NCBI RefSeq assembly: GCF_001870465.1
Contig: NZ_MDGK01000013.1
Span: forward strand, 1-64,000
Length of the DNA: 64,000 bases
Direction: 5' to 3'
Source: Pseudomonas extremorientalis
Lineage (GTDB): Bacteria > Pseudomonadota > Gammaproteobacteria > Pseudomonadales > Pseudomonadaceae
Part shown: positions 1 through 8,685 of the stretch, in pieces
Layout: each line of letters starts with the position of its first letter
Position numbering within the stretch: the stretch's first letter is position 1
Position numbers and translations under genes: made by a program
The notes under the pieces: model-generated
What the model saw: only the letters and a program-made list of their open reading frames with translations
The model's database searches: none
Told to the model about the DNA's origin: nothing

Positions 1-12
1 ATCGGGGTGTAG

Positions 13-1278
13 AACCGTAGACATCGTTTACATCTGAAACCGGGGACATCGTTTACACATTTGAGGCTTGGACGCGGGTCATACCTCGTCCAAGCCTCCC
101 CAAGGGATAATCACACAGGTACAAATCCCAGACATCATCCTCAGCTTCTTTAAGACCTATCCTTTCTCCGGATAGGGCCTCGCTGACAAATACCAACTTG
201 CCGTTCCACTTGATCGATCCATCCTGCCTGACGCTTCGCACCCGCATTTCTGCCGGATACTCCACATCGGGCAAGCACCCTGGGTACCGTCGGGTAGATG
301 GCACGTACACATCTCCCGGACGTTTCATACCAAGCGCTTCATGAGGGCGTACGTAATTGAACTCATGCCGGAAATGCTCCAGCAAAAGCTGCTGCTCGAC
401 CAAGTTGCTCCCTAGCGGTAGCTCAAGTTTCAGGCTGCGATGCATTCGTTCGTGTCGACCATTCTGGGCAGGTCTTCCCGGCATGGTTCGCTCGGGATAG
501 ATACCTAAACGGATCCACCAAACGGCCAGTGTGGATATCCTCGCCAGGCCAGGAGAGGCGAAAGGGACTCCGTTGTCTGAGCGAATGACTTCCGGCATGC
601 CGTAATCCTGAAAAAGCCGCTCAAAGGTTTGTTTTACAGGCTGGGTCATGATTTTAGGATGAGCCCTGCACGCCAGAATCAAACGGGATGCATGGTCTGT
701 AACCGTCAGCGGGAAGCAAAGCTGGGCGTTGAGCATCTTGAATTGCCCTTTGTAGTCCACGCACCAGGTTTTGTTGGGGTCATTGGCCTCTCGCATTTCA
801 ATATGCGAGGTACCGTGCCGACGCTTGAACCGCCGTTTGCTGACCAGCCCAAGTCGGTCAAGCCATTGGCCGGCTGTACTGGGAGACGGCCAATCGATAG
901 AGGGATCTTCAATTCGCAATAGCTCAATGAGCTTCTTTGGCCCCCATTTATCGTGGGCTTCCTTCATGGCCACTACGCGAGCCAGGATCTTATCGTCGGT
1001 CTTGTTGGGGCTGTTATGAGGTCGCCGAGAAACCTCGGCTAACGACTTCAAATCGCCGTTATGCCGAGAAATCCATTTGTCTACGGTAGGTCGACTGACA
1101 CCGAAGCGGCGGGCCAGCTGGCTTTTCGTGAAGTTACCCGAAAGCCAGTCAGCAACCAGCTTGATTCGTTGGTTCATGGGGGACTCTTGGTTCCAGGGCA
1201 TGATCAGTTACCTCCTGATCATGCGTATTAACCTGTAAACCATGTCCCCGGTTAGAAATGTAAACGATGTCCCCGGTT
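13..1278. mobile_element. IS481-family insertion sequence
   Basis: A complete-looking element with one transposase gene read on the minus strand. Each end carries two copies of a 20-bp unit (AACCGGGGACATCGTTTACA or one to two mismatches from it) spaced at a 25-bp period: 13-32 and 38-57 on the left, and inverted at 1234-1253 and 1259-1278 on the right. The paired units are probably transposase binding sites. TGTA occurs just outside both ends (8-11 and 1279-1282), with one extra base on the left, so a target duplication is possible but not exact. The right flank runs directly into a REP sequence, and base 1-8 also resembles a REP edge, so the element probably landed between REP units. Confidence 0.85.
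53..1201 (-). CDS. IS481-family transposase
   Basis: DDE-type transposase of 382 residues that would cut and join the element's own ends. The N-terminus (about 10-50) is a helix-turn-helix with SQLARRFGVSRPTVDKW, and the rve-type core follows with D149 (WCVDY), D209 (IRSDNG) and E251 (GRHERMHRSLK), the expected catalytic triad. A strong ribosome site, AGGAGG, sits about 8 bases before the ATG at 1201, which fixes the start. The reading frame is intact, so the copy may still be active. Its stop codon lies inside the inner left end repeat. No passenger gene is present. Confidence 0.93.
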   Translation of the reverse strand: MPWNQESPMNQRIKLVADWLSGNFTKSQLARRFGVSRPTVDKWISRHNGDLKSLAEVSRRPHNSPNKTDDKILARVVAMKEAHDKWGPKKLIELLRIEDPSIDWPSPSTAGQWLDRLGLVSKRRFKRRHGTSHIEMREANDPNKTWCVDYKGQFKMLNAQLCFPLTVTDHASRLILACRAHPKIMTQPVKQTFERLFQDYGMPEVIRSDNGVPFASPGLARISTLAVWWIRLGIYPERTMPGRPAQNGRHERMHRSLKLELPLGSNLVEQQLLLEHFRHEFNYVRPHEALGMKRPGDVYVPSTRRYPGCLPDVEYPAEMRVRSVRQDGSIKWNGKLVFVSEALSGERIGLKEAEDDVWDLYLCDYPLGRLGRGMTRVQASNV

Positions 1279-1281
1279 TGT

Positions 1282-1305
1282 ACCGGGGCAAGCCCCCTCC
1301 CACAA
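1282..1305. repeat. REP element (single copy)
   Basis: CCGGGGCAAGCCCCCTCCCACA matches the REP family seen seven more times in this window. It lies directly against the right end of the IS and just downstream of the betaine-type binding protein gene. Confidence 0.75.
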
Positions 1306-1322
1306 GGGTATATCAGGGGCCG

Positions 1323-2174
1323 TTACTTACCGGTCCACTCGGCTACGCGCTCAGGGTGCTTGGCGACCCAATCCTTGGCCGCTGCATCAGGCTTGGCGCC
1401 TTCCTGGATAGCCAGCATGACTTCGCCGATTTCGTCCTTGGAGGCCCACTGGAATTTCTTCAGGAAGGCCGCGACTTCCGGCGCTTTCTTTTCCAGGCCC
1501 TTGCTGCCGATGCTGTTGACGGTTTCAGCAGCACCATAAATCCCTTTTGGATCGTCCAGGAAACGCAGTTTCCACTTGGCGAACATCCAGTGTGGCACCC
1601 AACCGGTGACCGCAATGGATTCCTGTTTGTCTTCGGCGCGGGTCAGCTCGGCGATCATCGCCGCACCCGAGCTGGCTTGCAGTTTGTAGTCGAGGCCGTA
1701 CTGCTTGATCGCTTCGTCGGTCTTGAGCATCACGCCCGAGCCGGCGTCGATACCGACGATCTTGTTCTTGAAGGTGGTGTCGGTCTTGAGGTCTTCGATG
1801 GACTTGGCCTTGACGTACTCCGGCACGATCAGGCCGATCTTCGCATCCTTGAAGTTGGGGCCGTAGTCGACCACCTTGTCCTTGTTCTTGGCCCAATACT
1901 CACCGTGGGTCACCGGCAACCAGGCGGACAGCATGGCGTCGAGCTTGCCGGTGGCCACGCCCTGCCACATGATCCCGGTGGCTACCGCTTGCAGTTTCAC
2001 GTCATAACCGAGCTTGGCCTTGATCACCTCTGCCGCCACGTGCGTGGTGGCAACGCTGTCGGACCAGCCGTCCACATAGCCGATGCTCAGGGTTTTGCTG
2101 TCGGCGCTGGCCAGTGTGGAGCTCATCGCAACTACCAGAGTGGCAGCTGCGCCCAAGAGTCGTCGCATCTTCAT
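1323..2174 (-). CDS. Glycine betaine/choline-type ABC transporter substrate-binding protein
   Basis: Periplasmic binding protein of the OpuAC/ProX type, about 283 residues from the ATG at 2174. That start has GGGGAAG six bases upstream and gives a clean signal peptide (MKMRRLLGAAATLVVAMSS, cleavage near LASA-D). The mature part opens with IGYVDGWSDSVATTH and contains WQGVATGKLDAMLSAWLP, which is typical of quaternary-amine binders. A longer reading from 2222 adds 16 residues without signal-peptide character. No permease or ATPase gene is adjacent, so it is an orphan binding protein that probably serves a transporter encoded elsewhere. The exact ligand (betaine, choline, carnitine) cannot be told by eye. 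Confidence 0.85.
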   Translation of the reverse strand: MKMRRLLGAAATLVVAMSSTLASADSKTLSIGYVDGWSDSVATTHVAAEVIKAKLGYDVKLQAVATGIMWQGVATGKLDAMLSAWLPVTHGEYWAKNKDKVVDYGPNFKDAKIGLIVPEYVKAKSIEDLKTDTTFKNKIVGIDAGSGVMLKTDEAIKQYGLDYKLQASSGAAMIAELTRAEDKQESIAVTGWVPHWMFAKWKLRFLDDPKGIYGAAETVNSIGSKGLEKKAPEVAAFLKKFQWASKDEIGEVMLAIQEGAKPDAAAKDWVAKHPERVAEWTGK

Positions 2175-2505
2175 CGTACTTCCCCGAAAGTGCTGCGCCC
2201 GACGGATGCCGAGCGACGTCAACCTGTTGTTATGTGGTGCACCGCGCCCCCGTCACGCGCATCGATCCGGTGTCTGCGGCATCAGTGGAGTGCTGACAGT
2301 TCGATCATCAACCTGCCGCGCCCTTCGACCTGCTCTGTCAGCGACCTCATACAAGCAAGAAACGACATCACATAGCCAGCAGGGCGTTTTGTAGGACTTG
2401 ACGCCAAAATCCCGCCCGAACTTTGCATGTCAAAATTATGCGGCCCCACTGGGACGGCCTAAATCCGGGTAAGATGCGCGCCTTTGCTCTCCAGATAAGC
2501 CGACC

Positions 2506-4059
2506 ATGCCTGCGACTGCCCGCTTCCCTGCCCTGCCCTATTTCTGCGCCCTGCTCCTCGGCCTGCTGGCCCTGATCGGCTATTGGTATGGCCTCGGCCG
2601 CTCCGTAGTGCTGCCCGATGTCGCCAGCGCCACACACAAGATGCAGTGCGCGTCCTACACGCCGTTCGATAAAGACCAATCTCCGTTTGATCAGCCGTTC
2701 AAACTGCGGCCGGACCGCATGGACGCCGACCTGGCCCTGCTGGCCACCCGCTTTGAGTGCGTGCGCACCTACACAATGGTCGGCCTGGAAGCGTTGCCAA
2801 GCATGGCACGCGAACATGGGCTGAAGGTAATGGCAGGCGCCTGGGTCAGCAGCGACCCAGTGGCGACCGAGAAAGAAATCGAAACATTGATCACGGCAGC
2901 AAACGCCAACCCTGACGTAGTGACCTCGGTGATCGTCGGCAACGAAGCGCTGCTGCGTAAAGAAGTCACCGCCAAACAGTTGGTGACGCTGATCCAGACC
3001 GTCAAAAGCCGGATCAAGCAGCCGGTGACCTATGCGGATGTGTGGGAATTCTGGCTGCAACACCCGGAAATCGCGCCGGCGGTGGACTTCCTGACGATAC
3101 ACCTGCTGCCCTACTGGGAAGATGACCCTTCCGGCATCGACCAGGCGCTCAAGCACGTGGGCGATGTGCGCCAGACCTTCGGCAACAAATTCGCGCCCAA
3201 GGACATCCTGATCGGTGAAACCGGCTGGCCCAGCGAAGGTCGCCAGCGCGAAACCGCCGTGCCGAGCCGGGTCAACGAAGCCAGGTTCATGCGGGGTTTC
3301 GTGGCCATGGCCGAGGCGAATGGCTGGCGCTACAACCTGATCGAGGCCTTTGACCAGCCGTGGAAGCGTGGGAGTGAAGGTGCCGTCGGTGGTTATTGGG
3401 GCCTGTTCGATGCCAATCGGCAGGACAAGGGTATCCTCGCCGGGCCGGTTACCAATGTGCCGTACTGGCCGCTATGGCTCGGCGTGGGCGGGATCATCCT
3501 GCTGGGCACCCTGGTTCTGGGTGGCCGTGTGCGCAGCACGCGCACCGCGATCGCCCTGCCGTTGCTGGGCGCCGTGGCAGCCTGCTCCATCGGCACCTGG
3601 GCCGAGCTGACCCGCGTCACCGCGCGGTTCAACGATGAATGGGTGTGGGCAGGCTTGCTGGTGGTGATGAACCTGCTGGTGCTGGCCCATGCCGCCCTGG
3701 CCTTGAGCGCACGGCAAGATTGGCGCGCACGCGCATTCAACTGGCTGGAGCAGCGCGCGGGCTGGCTGGTGGCGACTGCCGGTTTTGCGGGGGCGGTGAT
3801 GATGCTGGCGTTGGTGTTTGACCCGCGCTACCGCAGCTTCCCGAGCGCAGCGCTGGTGTTGCCAGCCCTGGTGTACCTGGTGCGTCCGGTGACCGGACCG
3901 CGCCGGGAGATTGCCTTGCTGGCCTTCATCATCGGTGCGGGTATTGCGCCGCAGTTGTACCGTGAAGGGTTGTTGAACCAGCAGGCTTGGGGTTGGGCGG
4001 TAGTGAGCCTGCTCATGACGGCAGCCTTGTGGCGCTGCTTGCGGGTGCGCAAGGTCTAA
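2506..4059 (+). CDS. Membrane-anchored GH17-family beta-glucan enzyme
   Basis: A 517-residue protein with an N-terminal membrane helix (about 9-30), a GH17 catalytic domain (about 45-315) and a C-terminal block of hydrophobic helices (about 325-510). E147 in VGNEALLR and E238 in LIGETGWPS fit the acid/base and nucleophile of GH17. Bacterial GH17 proteins of pseudomonads include beta-1,3-glucan transglycosylases, so this one may remodel or branch periplasmic cyclic or linear glucans rather than degrade them. It stands alone, with a REP pair immediately downstream. Family assignment is firm; substrate and reaction are inferred. Confidence 0.82.
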   Translation: MPATARFPALPYFCALLLGLLALIGYWYGLGRSVVLPDVASATHKMQCASYTPFDKDQSPFDQPFKLRPDRMDADLALLATRFECVRTYTMVGLEALPSMAREHGLKVMAGAWVSSDPVATEKEIETLITAANANPDVVTSVIVGNEALLRKEVTAKQLVTLIQTVKSRIKQPVTYADVWEFWLQHPEIAPAVDFLTIHLLPYWEDDPSGIDQALKHVGDVRQTFGNKFAPKDILIGETGWPSEGRQRETAVPSRVNEARFMRGFVAMAEANGWRYNLIEAFDQPWKRGSEGAVGGYWGLFDANRQDKGILAGPVTNVPYWPLWLGVGGIILLGTLVLGGRVRSTRTAIALPLLGAVAACSIGTWAELTRVTARFNDEWVWAGLLVVMNLLVLAHAALALSARQDWRARAFNWLEQRAGWLVATAGFAGAVMMLALVFDPRYRSFPSAALVLPALVYLVRPVTGPRREIALLAFIIGAGIAPQLYREGLLNQQAWGWAVVSLLMTAALWRCLRVRKV

Positions 4060-4066
4060 AACCGTT

Positions 4067-4131
4067 ATCGGGGGCAAGCCCCCTGCCACAGGTCAATACA
4101 CTACCAATGTGGGAGGGGGCTTGCCCCCGAT
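4067..4131. repeat. REP pair (inverted)
   Basis: Two REP units face each other: 4067-4090 and, inverted, 4108-4131, with about 17 bases between them. They fill the gap between two convergent genes and could act as a transcript-end structure. Confidence 0.88.
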
Positions 4132-4140
4132 GAGGCCCTA

Positions 4141-4509
4141 TCAGGCAACGCGGGGCTTCCTGACCAACCGCAACCCCGCAATCACCACCGCAAACACCGC
4201 AAACGTGGTGTTGTACAACGCCAATGCCGGCAACCCGAACGCCACCCCCAGCACCGCTAACCCCCAACCCACGCGGCCAGGCACAAAAAACGCCAGCACC
4301 GACGTGATCAACGCGGTCCAGCCCAGCACCTTGAAGTGGATCATCAGGCCCAGGTTCGAACGCAATTGGCATTCCCAGCGGCTGGCTTCATCCGCGCAGA
4401 TGCCCACCCACTGGCCGTCCTCCATAAAGCCATAGCGCGCACCGTAACTGGCAGCCAACCATAGCGGCAGGGCAATAAGCAGCAAAATCAACGGTAAACG
4501 ACGGGACAT
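4141..4509 (-). CDS. Small inner-membrane protein of unknown function
   Basis: A 122-residue protein that I do not recognise. It begins with a hydrophobic segment (PLILLLIALPLWLAASYG, about 5-22), has a soluble stretch with two cysteines (GICADEASRWEC, about 37-48), then three hydrophobic segments (about 55-72, 78-95 and 98-114), and ends in a basic tail. The two cysteines lie between the first and second helices and could form a disulfide if that loop is periplasmic. It is convergent with the GH17 gene across a REP pair. No functional motif is visible. Confidence 0.7.
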   Translation of the reverse strand: MSRRLPLILLLIALPLWLAASYGARYGFMEDGQWVGICADEASRWECQLRSNLGLMIHFKVLGWTALITSVLAFFVPGRVGWGLAVLGVAFGLPALALYNTTFAVFAVVIAGLRLVRKPRVA

Positions 4510-4745
4510 GGGCCACTCCGATAGGCAAAAACGGCGCTCAGCTTAATGCTCCGACAGCCGTTAGCAAGGCGCATACACACAATTAGTATTCATCAAAGCG
4601 CGGCAAAGTGTATCTTCTCGCTACTATTACCCCGATTCCGACGTTATTTACCGACTTTTCGTGCCGAGTGCTGGCACTTCGGCGACGACGCGGTGGTCAT
4701 AGCCTGCGAACTTCATTAAGCACGTTTCCTCCTAGGGATTAAGTC

Positions 4746-6044
4746 ATGCTCCGTTCCTTGCGCTGTGCTGCCCTGCTGGGCAGCCTATTTCTGAGTGCGT
4801 CAGCACTGGCCGTCGATATTGACCAGGCCAGCTATGGCTACCCTTTGACCAACCCGTTTGAAGCGACCATCGCCACCACGCCGCCCGATCTTCGGCCAAA
4901 GTTGCCGAGCGATGACGAGATCAACCAATCCGACTACACCCTGAACATGCGCCCCGAGCGCGAGTTCAGCCTGCCGGACAACTTCTGGGCGGTGAAGAAA
5001 CTCACCTACCGCATCGCCAAGCAGGACCGAGCGGCGCCGCTGATCTTCCTGATCGCCGGCACCGGCGCGCGGTTTGACAGCAGCCTCAACGAATACCTGA
5101 AAAAACTGTATTACCAGGCCGGCTACCATGTGGTGCAACTGTCGTCGCCCACCAGCTTCGACTTCATCAGCGCCGCCTCGCGCTTCGCCACCCCGGGGAT
5201 CACCCAGGAAGACGCGGAAGATATGTACCGCGTGATGCAAGCCGTGCGCGCGCAGAACGCCTCATTGCCGGTCACCGACTTCTACCTCACCGGCTACAGC
5301 CTGGGCGGCCTGGATGCGGCGTTTGTGGCCAAGCTCGACGAGACCCGTCGCAGCTTCAACTTCAAGAAAGTCTTGCTGTTGAACCCGCCGGTCAACCTCT
5401 ACACCTCGATCACCAACCTCGACAAGCTGGTACAGACCGAGGTCAAGGGCATCAACAACACCACCACCTTCTATGAGCTGGTGCTGAACAAGCTGACCCG
5501 TTACTTTCAGCAAAAGGGCTACATCGACCTTAACGACGCCCTGCTGTACGACTTCCAGCAGTCCAAGCAGCACTTGACCAACGAACAGATGGCCATGCTG
5601 ATCGGCACCTCGTTCCGTTTTTCAGCGGCCGACATCGCCTTTACTTCGGACCTGATCAACCGCCGTGGCCTGATCATCCCGCCGAAGTACCCGATCACCG
5701 AAGGCACCAGCCTTACGCCGTTTCTCAAGCGTGCGTTGCAATGCGACTTCGATTGCTACCTCACCGAACAAGTGATCCCGATGTGGCGCGCGCGCTCCGA
5801 TGGCGGCAGCCTGTTGCAACTGGTCGACCAGGTCAGCCTGTACGCCCTCAAGGACTACCTGCACAACAGCCCGAAAATCGCCGTCATGCATAACGCGGAC
5901 GATGTGATCCTCGGCCCTGGCGACCTCGGTTTCCTGCGTAAAACCTTCGGCGATCGCTTGACCGTCTACCCGCTGGGCGGCCACTGCGGCAACCTCAATT
6001 ACCGCGTCAACGCCGACGCCATGCTGGAGTTCTTCCGTGGCTAA
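4746..6044 (+). CDS. Secreted alpha/beta-hydrolase fold protein
   Basis: A 432-residue protein with a signal peptide (LLGSLFLSASALA-VD). The nucleophile elbow GYSLGG places Ser185, and HNADDVIL (D385/D386) and GGHCGN (H413) supply a plausible acid and His, so the triad looks complete. Spacing and fold pattern suggest an esterase- or lipase-like enzyme in the periplasm. The next gene, an MlaA-like protein, starts at a GTG inside its last codons (8-base overlap), so the two are translationally coupled. That pairing suggests a role in outer-membrane lipid handling, but the substrate is unknown. Confidence 0.75.
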   Translation: MLRSLRCAALLGSLFLSASALAVDIDQASYGYPLTNPFEATIATTPPDLRPKLPSDDEINQSDYTLNMRPEREFSLPDNFWAVKKLTYRIAKQDRAAPLIFLIAGTGARFDSSLNEYLKKLYYQAGYHVVQLSSPTSFDFISAASRFATPGITQEDAEDMYRVMQAVRAQNASLPVTDFYLTGYSLGGLDAAFVAKLDETRRSFNFKKVLLLNPPVNLYTSITNLDKLVQTEVKGINNTTTFYELVLNKLTRYFQQKGYIDLNDALLYDFQQSKQHLTNEQMAMLIGTSFRFSAADIAFTSDLINRRGLIIPPKYPITEGTSLTPFLKRALQCDFDCYLTEQVIPMWRARSDGGSLLQLVDQVSLYALKDYLHNSPKIAVMHNADDVILGPGDLGFLRKTFGDRLTVYPLGGHCGNLNYRVNADAMLEFFRG

Positions 6045-6825
6045 ATATCTTCTGCTGCTTGCCGCCTTGATGTGCGCAGGCGTGGCCAATGCCGACAACA
6101 GCAAGGCCCATGAGCCGGTCAATATGGATGCCGACGGCTTCAAGGAACCGCTGAGCAAGCTCAAGTTCAACCCAGGCCTGGACCAGAGGGAGTTCGAGCG
6201 CTCGTCGCTCACCGCACTCAACGTGTATGACCCGCTGGAGTCGTGGAACCGCCGCGTGTACCACTTCAACTACCGCTTCGACCAATGGGTGTTCCTGCCG
6301 GTGGTCAACGGCTACACCTATGTGACCCCCAGCTTCCTGCGCACCGGCGTGAGTAACTTCTTCAATAACCTGGGCGACGTGCCCAACCTGTTGAACAGCC
6401 TGTTGCAACTCAAAGGCCACCGCTCCCTGGAAACCACCGGGCGCCTGCTGGTCAACACCACCCTCGGTATCGCCGGCCTGTGGGACCCGGCCACCGCCAT
6501 GGGCCTGCCGCGCCAGAGCGAAGACTTCGGCCAGACCCTGGGCTTCTACGGCGTGCCTGGCGGTGCGTACCTGGTGCTGCCGATCTTCGGTCCATCCAAC
6601 CTGCGCGACACCACTGGCCTGATTGTCGACTACGGCGCGGAAACCCAGATCAACTTCCTCAACGTGTCGGAAGTCAGCTCCAATCACCCGGAAATCTGGG
6701 CGTTGCGTGCGGTGGACAAGCGCTATCAGACCAGCTTCCGGTACGGGCAGATGAACTCGCCGTTTGAATATGAGAAAGTGCGGTATATCTATACTGAGTC
6801 TCGAAAGTTACAAATAGCCGAATAA
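6037..6825 (+). CDS. mlaA: MlaA/VacJ-family protein
   Basis: A 262-residue homologue of MlaA, the outer-membrane component that removes misplaced phospholipids from the outer leaflet. Family features visible are NVYDPLESWNRRVYHFN, VPNLLNSLLQ and GLPRQSEDFGQTLGFYGVPGGAYLVLPIFGPS. It starts with GTG inside the end of the hydrolase gene. Unlike classic VacJ lipoproteins there is no convincing lipobox: the only early cysteine is in ALMCAGVANA, where a signal peptidase I site after ANA fits better. It may therefore be a soluble or peripheral form. A clear terminator follows. Confidence 0.85.
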   Translation: MAKYLLLLAALMCAGVANADNSKAHEPVNMDADGFKEPLSKLKFNPGLDQREFERSSLTALNVYDPLESWNRRVYHFNYRFDQWVFLPVVNGYTYVTPSFLRTGVSNFFNNLGDVPNLLNSLLQLKGHRSLETTGRLLVNTTLGIAGLWDPATAMGLPRQSEDFGQTLGFYGVPGGAYLVLPIFGPSNLRDTTGLIVDYGAETQINFLNVSEVSSNHPEIWALRAVDKRYQTSFRYGQMNSPFEYEKVRYIYTESRKLQIAE

Positions 6826-6844
6826 TATAAATTCAGCAAATACA

Positions 6845-6877
6845 GGGCTACCCGGTTATTCGGGCAGCCCTTTTTTA
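6845..6877 (+). terminator. Rho-independent terminator after mlaA
   Basis: GGGCTACCCG pairs with CGGGCAGCCC around a GTTATT loop (one mismatch), followed by six Ts. It ends the hydrolase-mlaA transcript. Confidence 0.88.
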
Positions 6878-7040
6878 TTGCCAAAGATTTTCAACATAAC
6901 CAGTAAAAACCTCGCCTCGCGCCGTACCGTTTTCATGGAACCGCCCAGCCATACGACGCACTAAGACTGCGCAACCGATACATTTTCCTGCCTCGCCAGA
7001 AAAACAGAAACTATACTTAATCAAATGGAGTTGTTTACTT

Positions 7041-7544
7041 ATGATCCCTATTAAAAATGGCTACAGTACACCCTATTTCACCTCCCTGCCTGCAGCAACG
7101 CCTTCAACAACCTCAGTTCATCCCGCCCCTGTTTCCGGTCATGACCGAGACATACGTTATTCTCGCATCCTTAAACAGGTCCTTGAAGACCCTCTCTTTT
7201 CAACTCTAGACAAAAGGGGAAAACCAGACGGGGCTCAATTCCTGGACCTTAATAAATTTTATAAACAACTGGGTGGCCATTGGAACGACAAATCTTTAAG
7301 TCCGCTTCAGCAACTAAACTTTGCGATCAAGGCATTGAACGTGCTTGAACGTATCGACAGGCTGGGCGGCGCTTACTCGCCGGAAAACAACAATACAATC
7401 GATGGCGTTATGCGCGATCGCCCAACGTTAGAAGCTCGTCACATTTCCAACACCGTACACGCAGATTCGGAATTCATGCGTTTATTGGATTATTGCGAAA
7501 GGGGAGAAGAAGCATTGTCGGGCGATATCGTTAACCGGCGATAA
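7041..7544 (+). CDS. Orphan protein of unknown function, A/T-rich gene
   Basis: A 167-residue protein that I do not recognise. The first 35 residues are rich in Ser, Thr and Pro (YFTSLPAATPSTTSVHPAP) and look disordered. The rest is polar and mostly helical, with no transmembrane segment, signal peptide or obvious motif. The gene is visibly richer in A/T than its neighbours, has its own terminator and no operon partner, which suggests acquisition by transfer. An N-terminus of this composition is seen in type III effectors, but no secretion gene or effector domain is in the window, so that remains speculation. Confidence 0.65.
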   Translation: MIPIKNGYSTPYFTSLPAATPSTTSVHPAPVSGHDRDIRYSRILKQVLEDPLFSTLDKRGKPDGAQFLDLNKFYKQLGGHWNDKSLSPLQQLNFAIKALNVLERIDRLGGAYSPENNNTIDGVMRDRPTLEARHISNTVHADSEFMRLLDYCERGEEALSGDIVNRR

Positions 7545-7589
7545 CACTTCGCGAAGCATAACTTACAGACGGTAGAGCAAACACTTCTT

Positions 7590-7620
7590 AGAAGGCCATT
7601 CGATTGAATGGCCTTTTTAT
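7590..7620. terminator. Strong hairpin terminator between convergent genes
   Basis: AAGGCCATTC and GAATGGCCTT form a perfect 10-bp stem with a GATT loop, followed by TTTATT. It lies between the orphan gene and the stop of yedI and may serve both strands. Confidence 0.9.
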
Positions 7621-7630
7621 TGCCAACGGA

Positions 7631-8551
7631 TCAAGCCCTCGCGGCGTTCCAGAGCTTGCCCACTGCGCTGACCACCGCCAGCACCACCGCCCCCGCAACA
7701 ATCCCCACAATGCCGTTCAGCACCACCGGCACCAACCACGCCACCCCGCCCACGCCCACGCCCTGGCTGAACGTTTCGATCCAGTGATGCACCACCGGCA
7801 CGCCATGGGTAAGGATTCCACCGCCGACCAGGAACATCGCCGCCGTACCGATCACCGACAGGCTCTTCATCATGTACGGTGCTGCCCGCAGGATGCCGCC
7901 GCCGATACTGCGCGCCACCTGGCCGGGCTTCTGGGTGAGCCACAGGCCCAGGTCATCCAGCTTGACGATACCGGCCACCAGTCCGTAGACGCCCACCGTC
8001 ATGACAATGGCGATGCCGGACAGCACGATGACCTGCTGCATCAGTGGCGCATCGGCCACAGTGCCGAGGGTGATGGCGATGATTTCGGCGGAAAGGATGA
8101 AGTCGGTACGAATGGCGCCCTTGATCTTGTCCTTTTCGAAGGCCACCAGGTCGGTTGCCGGATCGACCACAGCCTCGACCAACTGCGCATGTTCAGCCTG
8201 GTCCTGGTCCTTGCTGTGGAGAAACTTGTGCGCGAGTTTCTCGAAACCTTCGAAACACAGGTAGGCACCGCCGAGCATCAATAAGGGCGTCACCGCCCAC
8301 GGCGCGAACGCACTGATCAACAGCGCTGCGGGCACCAGGATCAACTTGTTGACGAAGGAGCCCTTGGCCACCGCCCACACCACGGGAATTTCCCGTTCGG
8401 CGCGCACGCCGGAGACCTGTTGGGCATTGAGCGCGAGGTCATCGCCCAGCACCCCGGCGGTCTTCTTCGCCGCCATCTTGGTCATCAGGGCAACGTCATC
8501 GAGTACCGCGGCGATATCGTCGATCAACACCAACAAGCTGCTTCCTGCCAT
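7631..8551 (-). CDS. yedI: DUF808/YedI family inner-membrane protein
   Basis: A 306-residue integral membrane protein of the DUF808 family (E. coli YedI). The N-terminus [44 protein letters not shown] is diagnostic in pattern, followed by several hydrophobic helices and the [10 protein letters not shown] segment before a charged cytoplasmic region. The physiological role of the family is not established. The ATG at 8551 is preceded by GGAAG. The gene stands alone, divergent from the TetR regulator gene. Confidence 0.88.
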   Translation of the reverse strand: MAGSSLLVLIDDIAAVLDDVALMTKMAAKKTAGVLGDDLALNAQQVSGVRAEREIPVVWAVAKGSFVNKLILVPAALLISAFAPWAVTPLLMLGGAYLCFEGFEKLAHKFLHSKDQDQAEHAQLVEAVVDPATDLVAFEKDKIKGAIRTDFILSAEIIAITLGTVADAPLMQQVIVLSGIAIVMTVGVYGLVAGIVKLDDLGLWLTQKPGQVARSIGGGILRAAPYMMKSLSVIGTAAMFLVGGGILTHGVPVVHHWIETFSQGVGVGGVAWLVPVVLNGIVGIVAGAVVLAVVSAVGKLWNAARA

Positions 8552-8685
8552 GAATCGGGCTTCCGTAAGAGTGAGATGGCGCGAGCATAACGCGGCAAAA
8601 GGCCCAACGGGCAGATTGTTGAGGCGCGCGGATAGCCGGTGCTACCATGCGCAACCGCCAGTCTTGGCAAGGAAACTCCAGGTTT

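Noticed and set aside
1242..2375. 377-codon plus-strand frame over the betaine-type binding protein
   Set aside because: Shadow of the real minus-strand gene, which has a signal peptide and ribosome site.
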